Under the pieces are notes generated by a model that searched no databases, was not told where the DNA came from, and was given only the letters and a program-made list of their open reading frames with translations. This document shows positions 1-8,650 of a DNA stretch of 64,000 nucleotides, piece by piece; the stretch's first letter is position 1; every line of letters starts with the position of its first letter. A program made the position numbers and the translations under genes. The DNA is from Candidatus Aminicenantes bacterium (GTDB lineage Bacteria; Acidobacteriota; Aminicenantia; Aminicenantales; UBA4085): NCBI GenBank assembly GCA_026393855.1, contig JAPKZJ010000068.1, forward strand, positions 45,798-109,797, read 5' to 3'.

Positions 1-440
1 GCCACGTTCAAAAGCTCGCCGGTCTCCTTGGCCATGCCGAAGCGGCCGTCGCGGATGCGGGCTTCGACATCCTCGGAGGTGCGGCCGGCGAAGGCGATTT
101 CGAAGTCATGAATGATGCCGGCGCCGTTGAGGGCCAGCCCGGACACCCATCCCTCCCGCATCAAGTCCAGGATGATCGGGCTCAATCCGACCTTGATGAC
201 GTGAGCTCCCATGCCCCACACCAACGGCTTGCCCCGGTCGCGCCCGGCCCGGCAGGCCGCCACGAAAGCCCGAAAGTCCGCCGCCGCCAAGAAGCCCGGC
301 AGGGACTCAAAGAATTCGGCGACGGACGCGCCCGGCGCCAGGGGGCGGGCAAAATCAGCCAGGCCGACCTTGCTGGGCCGGGAGCGGAGGGGGTAGGTGC
401 GGATGCCGTCTGGAGTCAGGGGGCGGACGATACGGGCCAT
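1..440 (-). CDS. conserved protein, possibly deoxyhypusine-synthase-like (C-terminus cut by window)
   Basis: I translated this from the complementary strand. It starts at ATG 440, preceded by GGAGGA at a good distance, and stays open to the window edge, giving 146 residues without the C-terminus. Residues 75-115 carry a glycine-rich stretch with GMGAHVIKVGLSP, then LALNGAGIIHDFEIA, which looks like a Rossmann-type nucleotide-binding region. The order (hydrophobic strand, GAHV, IILDLM, NGAGIIHDF) resembles deoxyhypusine-synthase-like proteins, in which NAD-binding residues sit in equivalent loops. That is a family impression, not an assignment, and a bacterial protein need not modify eIF5A. 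The HU-family gene lies upstream on the same strand, 53 bases away. Confidence 0.5.
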   Translation of the reverse strand, partial: MARIVRPLTPDGIRTYPLRSRPSKVGLADFARPLAPGASVAEFFESLPGFLAAADFRAFVAACRAGRDRGKPLVWGMGAHVIKVGLSPIILDLMREGWVSGLALNGAGIIHDFEIAFAGRTSEDVEARIRDGRFGMAKETGELLNV

Positions 441-493
441 GGGATATTCCTCCGGCGTATCGGGAAGAGGCGGAGCCTCGGGACAGGACCCGG

Positions 494-769
494 TCATTCG
501 GACGGGATGTTCTTCAGCTCCTGGCCGCAACGGAACTTGATACGCTTGCCTTCGGTGATGTGGATCTGCTTCTTGCGGCGGATATCGCGGCCGTAGCCGG
601 TCTTCTTGGCCATGACCTTGAAACTGCCGAAGCCCCGGATCTCGACCTTTTCCTTCTTGGCCAAGGCGTCCTTGAGGGCATCGAGAATGGCTTCCACAAT
701 CAGAAGGGATTTCGCCGCATTGAAGCTGGACTTCTTCTCGATGGCCAGGGCTATATCGTTCTTGATCAT
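494..769 (-). CDS. HU/IHF-family nucleoid DNA-binding protein
   Basis: This is a 91-residue member of the HU/IHF fold, acting as a dimer that bends DNA. The hallmark RGFGSF is at residues 45-50, after the two N-terminal helices. I chose ATG 769 over the longer reading frame because AGGAG lies 8 bases upstream and the protein then begins like other HU proteins (MIKNDIALAIEKK). The beta arm reads GYGRDIRRKKQIHI, where HU and IHF normally carry a GRNP-type tip. The proline that wedges between base pairs is absent, so its DNA bending may differ. A consensus promoter lies directly upstream. Confidence 0.9.
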   Translation of the reverse strand: MIKNDIALAIEKKSSFNAAKSLLIVEAILDALKDALAKKEKVEIRGFGSFKVMAKKTGYGRDIRRKKQIHITEGKRIKFRCGQELKNIPSE

Positions 770-794
770 TGAAATCTCCTGCGTGGAAAGCCTT

Positions 795-823
795 ACTTTA
801 GTTTTTCGCCCCCCAAATGTCAA
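795..823 (-). promoter_or_regulatory. sigma70-type promoter of the HU gene
   Basis: On the minus strand a perfect TTGACA (818-823) is followed after 17 bases by TAAAGT (795-800). Transcription would start near 788, leaving a leader of about 19 bases that holds the ribosome binding site. Confidence 0.65.
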
Positions 824-841
824 GACTCCCGCTCGGCTCGG

Positions 842-870
842 TTGACTTCCGCTAATGCCCTTTCTATAAT
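842..870 (+). promoter_or_regulatory. sigma70-type promoter of the SPOR-lnt-prfB operon
   Basis: TTGACT (842-847), a 17-base spacer and a perfect TATAAT (865-870). It is divergent from the HU promoter 19 bases away and drives the gene starting at 908 with a leader of about 30 bases. Confidence 0.8.
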
Positions 871-907
871 GGAATCAGCGTGAAGACATCCGAGCAAGAA
901 CACTGAC

Positions 908-1591
908 ATGGCCAAGCGCGGGCGTGAACTGCAGTTCGCCACCCACCAGCTGGTAGGGGTCTTTCTGGGCCTGATCGCGCTGTGCGCTTTCGTCTTCCTC
1001 TTGGGCATCTCCATGGGCAGCAAAAAGACGTCCCTGGCCGCCAAGGCTGGGGAGAAAACAGCCAAACCGGCCATACCCGCCGGAACGATCCAGTCCGAGC
1101 TCGACGCCCATGCGCGCAGCGCCGGTCCCGAAGCCAAGCCCGGCGCGATCGTGCCGAAGGCCGACCCCCCGGCTGTGAAATCGGGGGCCGCCGCTCCCGC
1201 ATCCGGCCCCGGCGAGAAGCCGGCCGTTAAGCCTTCTGATAAGCCTGCCGATAAGCCCGAGAACAAGCCCCTGGATAAACCGGCCGCCAAAACGACCGCG
1301 CCTTCGGCCGAGGTCAAGAAGCCGGCTCAAGCGCCCGCCGTCACGGCCGGCGTATGGTACGTCCAAGTCGCCGCCGTCGACGAGAGGGCCGCGGCCGAAT
1401 CGGTCGCCCGCAAGCTGGAGAAAGACGGCTTTCCGACTCTCGTGCTGGATCCGTTGGCCCGGGACAAGAGGACGGTCTATCGCGTCCGCGTCGGTCCCTA
1501 CGAAAACAAGGCCGAGGCCGACAAGGCCAGGATCAAGCTGGCCGAAGCGGCCAAAAAGAAGAACGCCGACTATTTCCTGGTCAAGGGCTGA
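908..1591 (+). CDS. SPOR-domain inner-membrane protein
   Basis: A 227-residue bitopic protein. A short basic N-terminus is followed by one membrane helix (about residues 14-35). A long linker rich in Lys, Pro and Ala (about 45-140, with repeated DKPA/DKPE units) would span the periplasm. The C-terminal SPOR domain (about 148-227; VWYVQVAAV at its start, YRVRVGPY in the middle) belongs to a family that binds denuded glycan strands of septal peptidoglycan, so a role in cell division or envelope remodelling is likely. It is the first gene of an operon with lnt, 32 bases downstream, and prfB. The ribosome binding site is weak. Confidence 0.88.
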   Translation: MAKRGRELQFATHQLVGVFLGLIALCAFVFLLGISMGSKKTSLAAKAGEKTAKPAIPAGTIQSELDAHARSAGPEAKPGAIVPKADPPAVKSGAAAPASGPGEKPAVKPSDKPADKPENKPLDKPAAKTTAPSAEVKKPAQAPAVTAGVWYVQVAAVDERAAAESVARKLEKDGFPTLVLDPLARDKRTVYRVRVGPYENKAEADKARIKLAEAAKKKNADYFLVKG

Positions 1592-1623
1592 CCGGTCTTC
1601 CGCCGGCGTTGAGGCCATCCCGC

Positions 1624-3161
1624 ATGACGAACGATCCCAAATCCGGCCGGCTGGCGGTGATTGACCTGCTCGGCGCGGCGGCCTCGGGAGCGCTGACCGC
1701 CCTCGCCTTCCCCAAGCTCAACCTGATGTTCTTCGCCTGGATCTCGCTCCTGCCGCTGCTCTTCCTGCTGGTCAAAGCCCGGCCGCGCCAGGGCCTGGTT
1801 CTGGGCTGGGTTGCGGGCGCTTTTTTCTATGGCCTTCTCCTCTACTGGATTCCCAACGTCCCGGCCCACTACGGGAATCTTCCGATCGTCGTCAGCCTGC
1901 TCGTCTATCTGCTTCTCATCCTGCTCCTGGCATCGACTTGGGCCCTCTTCGGCCTCGGATTTGCGATCCTCCGCCGCCGGCTGGGTGAAACCGCGTTCTT
2001 CGTCGCGCCGTTTCTCTGGGTCGCCCTGGAGTACGGCGTCACCCATGTCCTGACGGGCTTCCCTTGGGGCCTTCTGGGCTTGAGCCAATATAAAAACACG
2101 GCCTTCATCCAGGTCGCCGCGGTCACGGGCGTCTATGGGGTGTCGTTCCTCCTGGTCATGTTCCAATCCTTGTTCGCCGGTTCCATCACCCATATGAAAC
2201 GCCTGCCGTTCGCCTTCGGCACGATCGCCCTAGCCGCCGTGCATGTGGCGGGATTTCTGGGCCAGGCCAAGGTCGTGCCCGGCCCCCAGACATTCCGGGC
2301 CGCGGTCATCCAGGGCAACGTCTCGCCGGACATGGATTGGAACGGCGCCGGGGCCGATAAGATCATGGCTCTCTTCGAGGAGCACATGGATCTGACCCGG
2401 CAGGCCCGTGACCAGGGCGCCAAGCTCATCGTCTGGCCCGAGCTGTCCGTACCCCTGTGCTTCAGCTGCGACGATTCCTTTCATGACCGGCTCGAGGCCA
2501 TCCTGACCAGGTTCGTCCGGGAATCGGGCGCGAGCCTACTGCTGGGCACCATCGAGACGTCGGGCGAACCCGACGCGCGGCGATTTTACAACTCGGCTCT
2601 CCAATTATCGCCGGACCGGGCCGTTTCCAAATACGCCAAGATGCACCTCGTGCCCTTTGGGGAATACATCCCCTATCGCCCGATCTTCGGGTTCGTCGAG
2701 CGGCTGGCTCCGGCGGTCGGCGCCCTGACGCCCGGCCGAGGGCGGACGCTGCACTCCTTCCGCGACATCCCCTACGGATCGCCGATCTGCTACGAGATCG
2801 CCTTCCCAGACGAGGTCCGCCGCTTCGTCAAGAACGGGGCCCGTTTCCTGGTCACCATCACTAACGACGGCTGGTACGGAGCCACATCGGCCCCCTACCA
2901 GCACTTCGCCCAGGCCGTCTTTCGGGCCGTGGAGAATCGCCGCTTCGTCCTGCGCGCCGCCACGACCGGAGTCAGCGGCATCATCGACCCCTTCGGCCGG
3001 GTCGTAGCCCAGAGCGAAGTCGGCGTTCGGACTTTCCTGGCCGGCGACGTGACGCCGCAGACCGAGACCACCTTCTATTCCCGCTACGGAGACGCCTTCT
3101 CCGTCGCCTCCGTGGCGATTGCGGGCCTTTCCCTAATCCTAGCCCTCATCAAGAGACGCCC

Positions 3162-3165
<4 letters not shown>
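1624..3165 (+). CDS. lnt: apolipoprotein N-acyltransferase
   Basis: Lnt transfers the third acyl chain onto the N-terminal cysteine of lipoproteins in the inner membrane. The 513-residue protein has about six hydrophobic helices in the first 200 residues and a carbon-nitrogen-hydrolase domain after about 220. The catalytic triad is visible: Glu273 in VWPELS, Lys339 in YAKMHLVPFGEY and Cys389 in PICYEIAF. I chose ATG 1624 because the longer open frame to the left overlaps the SPOR gene in another frame. The stop overlaps the prfB start (ATGA), so the two are probably translationally coupled. Its presence means triacylated lipoproteins and hence an outer membrane. Confidence 0.95.
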
Positions 3166-4292
<1,127 letters not shown>

Positions 4293-4302
4293 TTATTCAG
4301 GT

Positions 4303-4696
4303 CTTCTCCCATCTCCGGGAAACGCAGTCCGGGGTATTGGCCCGGCGGCTTCGGGCTCTTCTCGCCTTTTCCCACAGCTCGTCTCGGCACATGCAGCCGA
4401 AGGCGCTAACCGGCTCCCTCCTTGGAAGGAGGGGCTGGGGAGGTGATATCAATAAAATCAAAAGTGTTCGGCGCCTTCGGAATTAAGGATCTTACGGAAC
4501 TGCGCATTCGAGATCATCCGGTCTTGGAGATCACCCACTCCGTTTCGATTTCGTTAAATAGTCGCATGCTCAAACAGCCCTCGGCGCCTGGCCAGAGCCA
4601 GGTTCCCTCAGAGAGTTGTGGAAAAAGGCGCCGCCCTCGCAATTTCGCCGTTGGCCAATACCCCTAACCGCGCTTATTTCCCGGAGATGGGAGAAG
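4303..4696. repeat. intergenic inverted-repeat element, copy 1
   Basis: The stretch between prfB and mazG holds no credible gene. It begins with CTTCTCCCATCTCCGGGAAA (4303-4322), whose exact reverse complement ends it (4677-4696). Inside, GGGGTATTGGCC (4331-4342) pairs exactly with 4653-4664, and a looser third block pairs around CGCCTTTTCCCACA with 4616-4630. An internal hairpin CCTGGC-CAGA-GCCAGG is at 4587-4602. Much of the interior is repeated at 9756-10044; copy 1 carries about 100 extra bases near 4388-4490. The right arm overlaps the last codons of mazG. It could be a MITE-like element, a structured RNA or a bidirectional terminator. Confidence 0.85.
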
Positions 4697-5510
4697 CACC
4701 TTTTTTAATTTCCTCCCAGACGGCGTCCATCTCGGCCGGCGTGGCGTCGCGGAGCGCCCGGCCGCGGGCGGCGAAATCCTTCTGAAGCTCCAGGAACCGG
4801 GCCATGAACTTGGCGTTGGCCCGGCGCAGGACGAGCTCGGGGTTGGCCTTCGCCAGGCGGGCGGCCTGGGCCAGGGCGAACAGGGCGTCCCCGATCTCCT
4901 CCTCGATCTCGCCGCTTCGGCCGCCGGCCAGAGCGGCGTCGATCTCGTCCAGCTCCTCCCGGACCTTGGCCAGGGCATCGCCGGCGGCCGGCCAATCGAA
5001 GGCTTCGTGGGCGGCCCGCTGGCCGATCTGAAAGGCCCGCAGCAGCGAGGGCGCCGATTCCGGGATGCCCTCGAACGGCGAAGTCCGGTTCTTCTCTTTG
5101 CGCTTTTCCCGGTTCCAGACAACGAGGACCCCGGCGGCGTCCTGCACCGGCGGGCCGCCGAAGACGTGGGGATGGCGGCGGATCAGCTTCTCGTTGATGC
5201 CGTCCAGGGCTGCGGCGGCGTCAAAGTCCCCTTTCTCCTCGAAGATCCGGGCCAGGAAGACGACCTCCATCAGGACATCCCCCAACTCCTCGGCCAGGGC
5301 CTTGGGATCGCCCTGGTCCAAGGAGTCGACGGCCTCGTAGACTTCCTCCAGGAAATAGCCGGCGATGGACTTGGCGTCCTGTTCCCGATCCCAGGGGCAT
5401 CCGCCGGGGCCGCGCAAAGCCGCCAGGATATCGACCAGGCGCTGAAACTTGGGGCCGGCGCCTTCGCCGGGATTCCGTGTTACGATGTTTTCTCGTTCCC
5501 TGACTTCCAT
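4674..5510 (-). CDS. mazG: nucleoside triphosphate pyrophosphohydrolase MazG
   Basis: MazG hydrolyses nucleoside triphosphates to monophosphates and pyrophosphate as a house-cleaning enzyme. With ATG 5510 the protein has 278 residues and two MazG repeats. The first has CPWDREQDAKSI and the metal-binding pair EEVYEAVD and EELGDVLMEV. The second has REELDEIDAA and EEEIGDALFAL. I preferred ATG 5510 to an upstream frame because the extra 53 residues look non-coding and would overlap the small plus-strand gene at 5620. The last seven residues (ASPISGK) and the stop are encoded by the right arm of the repeat element, so the natural C-terminus may have been replaced. Confidence 0.9.
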   Translation of the reverse strand: MEVRERENIVTRNPGEGAGPKFQRLVDILAALRGPGGCPWDREQDAKSIAGYFLEEVYEAVDSLDQGDPKALAEELGDVLMEVVFLARIFEEKGDFDAAAALDGINEKLIRRHPHVFGGPPVQDAAGVLVVWNREKRKEKNRTSPFEGIPESAPSLLRAFQIGQRAAHEAFDWPAAGDALAKVREELDEIDAALAGGRSGEIEEEIGDALFALAQAARLAKANPELVLRRANAKFMARFLELQKDFAARGRALRDATPAEMDAVWEEIKKGASPISGK

Positions 5511-5619
5511 GGTCCATCTTTTAGCATACCTTCGGTCCCCGGCCAAGCCGCCGCCGAGATCGCTTCTGGACGCGGCCCGGTTCTTCGTGTACGAGGACCC
5601 CGTTAAGGGCGGTTCCGAC

Positions 5620-5778
5620 ATGAACCTCGAATACGCCAAACGGATGATCGACCTTTTGGACCTGCTCAAGGACCGGACCCAGGGCCGGCTGCGGCCTGCG
5701 GAATTCGACTTCCTCGATGGCTGCCTGTCGGAGCTGAAGCTCCATTACGTGCAGAAGGCGGAGATTCTCAAGGTCTGA
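5620..5778 (+). CDS. small conserved-looking protein upstream of ribF
   Basis: A 52-residue acidic/helical protein (starts MNLEYAKRMIDLLDLLKDR, ends in AEILKV). I do not recognise a family. It reads as two amphipathic helices without a signal peptide. It is divergent from mazG and 13 bases upstream of ribF, so probably cotranscribed with it. The longer frame starting near 5449 overlaps mazG and is unlikely. Confidence 0.5.
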   Translation: MNLEYAKRMIDLLDLLKDRTQGRLRPAEFDFLDGCLSELKLHYVQKAEILKV

Positions 5779-5791
5779 GCGGACGCCCGGC

Positions 5792-6730
5792 ATGCGCATT
5801 TTCCGCTCGTTGGCCGCCATCCCCCCTTCCAAGCCGCCCTTGGCCGCGGCCATCGGCAACTTCGACGGCCTTCACCTCGGCCACCGCCGGATCATCGACC
5901 GGCTCAAGGCCGCGGCCGCCCGACGAGGACTCCCGGCGGCCGCGGTGACCTTCGCTCCGCACCCGGAGAAGGTCTTCGGCCCCCACCGGCTCTGCATGCT
6001 GCAAACCCTCGACCAGCGCCTCGAAGGCTTGGCCAACCTCGGCTTGGATGCGGTCGTGATCGTGCCGTTCAGCCTGGAGTTCGCCCGCCGCCCCGGCGAG
6101 GAATTCGTCCGGGAAACCCTGATCTCCGGAATCAACGCCCGGGTCGTGGTGGTCGGCGCGGATTTCCGGTTCGGCCCCGATCGCTCGGCCGCCGTGGCCG
6201 ACCTCCGCCGCTGGGGGCGGCGGGACGGCCTGGCCGTGCGGACCATCCCCCATGTCAAACGAGCCGGGCGGATCGTCCGCTCCAGCCGGATCCGCGATCT
6301 CCTGATGAGTGGGAGAATCGAGATGGCCAACGCCCTGCTCGGCCGCCCCTACGCCGTCGAAGGCGACGTCGTCGCAGGCGCCCGGCGGGGCCGCCGCATC
6401 GGCTTCCCCACCGCCAACCTGATCACCCCCAACGAGCTCATCCCTCGGGGCGTGTTCGTTTCCGTCCTAACCTCGGACGAGCGGGTCTTCCCCTCGGTCA
6501 CCAGCGTGGGCGTGCGCCCGACCTTCCACGGCCACGAGGTCACCATCGAGACGCATATCCTGGACTTTCATGGCGACCTCTACGGAGTCGGAGTCCGGCT
6601 GGCCTTCCTGAGCAAGCTCCGCGACGAAGCCCGCTATCCCGACGCCGAGTCCTTGCGAGCCCAGATCGCCCGCGACGCGGAGGCGGCCAGGGGTTATTTC
6701 CGCCGCCGGGTTCTGGGCCAGGGCATTTGA
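5792..6730 (+). CDS. ribF: bifunctional riboflavin kinase / FAD synthetase
   Basis: RibF phosphorylates riboflavin to FMN and adenylates FMN to FAD in the cytosol. The 312-residue length is typical. The N-terminal nucleotidyltransferase domain (1-170) has IGNFDGLHLGHRR with the HxGH-type motif, and RIVRSSRIRDLL toward its end. The C-terminal flavokinase domain has GRRIGFPTANL (the PTAN metal/substrate motif) and the TIETHILDF block carrying the catalytic glutamate. Confidence 0.95.
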   Translation: MRIFRSLAAIPPSKPPLAAAIGNFDGLHLGHRRIIDRLKAAAARRGLPAAAVTFAPHPEKVFGPHRLCMLQTLDQRLEGLANLGLDAVVIVPFSLEFARRPGEEFVRETLISGINARVVVVGADFRFGPDRSAAVADLRRWGRRDGLAVRTIPHVKRAGRIVRSSRIRDLLMSGRIEMANALLGRPYAVEGDVVAGARRGRRIGFPTANLITPNELIPRGVFVSVLTSDERVFPSVTSVGVRPTFHGHEVTIETHILDFHGDLYGVGVRLAFLSKLRDEARYPDAESLRAQIARDAEAARGYFRRRVLGQGI

Positions 6731-6756
6731 GGCCAAACCCCGTTCAATGATATAAA
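6727..6756 (+). promoter_or_regulatory. possible promoter of pyrR-pyrC-rnc
   Basis: TTGAGG (6727-6732), 18 bases, TATAAA (6751-6756). Transcription would begin only about 11 bases before the pyrR start, so no PyrR-binding attenuator fits in the leader. Confidence 0.5.
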
Positions 6757-6773
6757 TAACGCTGGAGACCGAG

Positions 6774-7367
6774 TTGAAAGAAAAAATCAAAGCCGCCATC
6801 ATGGATGCGGCAAAAATTCGCCGGGTTCTGTTCCGCCTGGCCACGGAAATCCTGGAGCGCAACCGCGACCTCAAGAACCTGGTCATCGTCGGCATCCCGA
6901 CTCGGGGCCTTCCCCTGGCCCGCCGTCTCGCGGGCCTGATCCGGGACATGGAAGGAGTGGAGATCCCCGTGGCGGCCCTGGACATCTCCCCCTACCGCGA
7001 CGACCGGAGCGCGTCTCATCCCGTTCCGGCCGCCGGCCGGAGCGTTCTGCCCTTCCCGATCGCCCGCAAGAACGTCATCCTGGTGGACGACGTCCTATTC
7101 ACAGGCCGGACCATCCGGGCGGCCATGGATTCGCTCTTCGACATCGGCCGGGCCGAAACGATCCAGCTCCTCGTCCTCATCGATCGCGGCCATCGGGAGC
7201 TGCCCATCCGGGCCGATTATGTGGGCAAAGTCCTGCCCACCTCCCGCCGCGAGATCGTACAGGTGCGGCTTCGGGAGACGGACAAGAGCGACGAGGTCCT
7301 GATCGCCGAGCCGGTCGCCCTGAGCCGGCCGGCGGCGCGGCAACGGGCAAGGATGCCGCGGCCTTGA
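6774..7367 (+). CDS. pyrR: PyrR: pyrimidine regulatory protein / uracil phosphoribosyltransferase-like
   Basis: A 197-residue type I phosphoribosyltransferase. The PRPP-binding loop is VILVDDVLFTGRTIRAAMD (about residues 101-119). The N-terminus (KAAIMDAAKIRRVLFRLATEI) and the VGIPTRGLPLARRL block match PyrR, which in many bacteria binds pyr mRNA in response to UMP. The start is a TTG with GGAG eight bases upstream; an in-frame ATG lies ten codons in. The stop overlaps the pyrC start. No attenuator is visible here, so the regulatory function is uncertain and enzymatic salvage remains possible. Confidence 0.9.
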   Translation: MKEKIKAAIMDAAKIRRVLFRLATEILERNRDLKNLVIVGIPTRGLPLARRLAGLIRDMEGVEIPVAALDISPYRDDRSASHPVPAAGRSVLPFPIARKNVILVDDVLFTGRTIRAAMDSLFDIGRAETIQLLVLIDRGHRELPIRADYVGKVLPTSRREIVQVRLRETDKSDEVLIAEPVALSRPAARQRARMPRP

Positions 7368-8650
7368 AGCTCCTCGTCCGAGGCGGCCGGGTCGTCGACC
7401 CGGGAACCGCCGTCGACGGTTGCCGCGATGTCCTGATCGAAGACGGCCGCATCGTCGCGGTCGAACCCCGGATCGAGGCCGGGGAAGCCCTCCTGATCGA
7501 CGCCTCCGGGCTCGTCGTCGCCCCCGGGTTCATCGATATGCACGTCCACTTGCGCGAGCCCGGCCAAGAGCACAAAGAGACGATCGAGACGGGGGCTTGG
7601 GCGGCGGCCGCCGGAGGATTCACCTCGATCTGCGCCATGCCCAACACGAATCCGGTCAACGATCGCCCCGAGATCACCAGGCTGATTCTGGCCCGGGCGG
7701 CCGGCAAAGCCGTTGTCAACGTTTTCCCCATCGCCGCCATGACGCTGGGGCTTCGGGGAATGGAGCTCGTCGATATGGCCGCCCTGGCAGCCGCCGGGGC
7801 CGTGGCCTTCTCCGACGACGGCCGCTGCCTCCAAAACGCCGCCCTGATGCGGAGGGCCATGGAAACCGCCCGCGGCCTGGGGAAGCCGATCACGGACCAT
7901 TGCGAAGACGCCTCCCTGGCCGGATCCGGAGTCATGCACGAGGGGCCTTGGGCGGCCCGCCTCGGCTTGTCGGGAATCCCGGCCGCCGCCGAGGACGTCA
8001 TGGTCGCGCGGGACGCCATCCTGGCCGAGGCCCTGGGCGCGCCCGTCCACATCGCCCACTTGAGTACGGCCGGATCGGTCCGGATCGTGCGCCAGGCCAA
8101 GCGGCGGGGCGTCCCGATCACCGCCGAGGCGACCCCCCATCATCTGACCCTGACCGACGCCGCCCTCGAGACCGGGGACGCCCGCTTCAAGATGAACCCG
8201 CCGCTTCGCGGCGAGGAGGACGTGGCGGCGCTCCTCGAGGCCGTGGCGGACGGGACGATCGACGTCCTCGCCACCGACCACGCGCCCCACACGACGGCCG
8301 AGAAAGCGGTTGGGATCGCCGCCGCCCCATTCGGCATCGTCGGCCTTGAGACGGCGGTCCCGCTCCTGCTCGACCGTCTCGTCGGCCGGAACCTGATCGG
8401 CCTGGCCCGTTTCGTGGCCCTCTGGTCGACCCGACCGGCCGAGATCCTCGGCCTCCGGAACAAAGGCCGCCTGTCCGCCGGCGCCGACGCCGACCTGACG
8501 ATCCTCGATCTGGACCGTTCCGTCGTCGTCGATTCCGGCGCTTTCCATTCCAAGAGCCGCAACACGCCGTTCGACGGCTGGGCCCTGCGGGGCGCCGCCG
8601 TCCGGACGATCGTGGGCGGACATCCCGTTTTCCCAAAGGAACAGCCATGA
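7364..8650 (+). CDS. pyrC: dihydroorotase (class I)
   Basis: Catalyses cyclisation of carbamoyl-aspartate to dihydroorotate in pyrimidine synthesis. The 428-residue amidohydrolase has the zinc motif DMHVHLREPGQEHKE (about 62-76), histidines in ITDHCED and VHIAHLST, and the catalytic aspartate in DVLATDHAPHT. The start is TTG, overlapping the pyrR stop, and the stop overlaps the rnc ATG. No aspartate carbamoyltransferase (pyrB) lies between pyrR and pyrC, although it often does; it must be elsewhere or missing. Confidence 0.95.
   Translation: MKLLVRGGRVVDPGTAVDGCRDVLIEDGRIVAVEPRIEAGEALLIDASGLVVAPGFIDMHVHLREPGQEHKETIETGAWAAAAGGFTSICAMPNTNPVNDRPEITRLILARAAGKAVVNVFPIAAMTLGLRGMELVDMAALAAAGAVAFSDDGRCLQNAALMRRAMETARGLGKPITDHCEDASLAGSGVMHEGPWAARLGLSGIPAAAEDVMVARDAILAEALGAPVHIAHLSTAGSVRIVRQAKRRGVPITAEATPHHLTLTDAALETGDARFKMNPPLRGEEDVAALLEAVADGTIDVLATDHAPHTTAEKAVGIAAAPFGIVGLETAVPLLLDRLVGRNLIGLARFVALWSTRPAEILGLRNKGRLSAGADADLTILDLDRSVVVDSGAFHSKSRNTPFDGWALRGAAVRTIVGGHPVFPKEQP

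Noticed and set aside
1354..1623. Long N-terminal extension of lnt
   Set aside because: It lies in a different frame over the SPOR gene; ATG 1624 gives a normal-length Lnt.
4422..4667. 81-residue frame inside repeat copy 1
   Set aside because: Falls within the inverted-repeat element; the corresponding frame in copy 2 is not preserved as a protein.
5449..5778. 109-residue frame as the start of the small gene before ribF
   Set aside because: Overlaps the mazG start; the shorter 52-residue gene from 5620 fits the spacing and has a start codon of its own.
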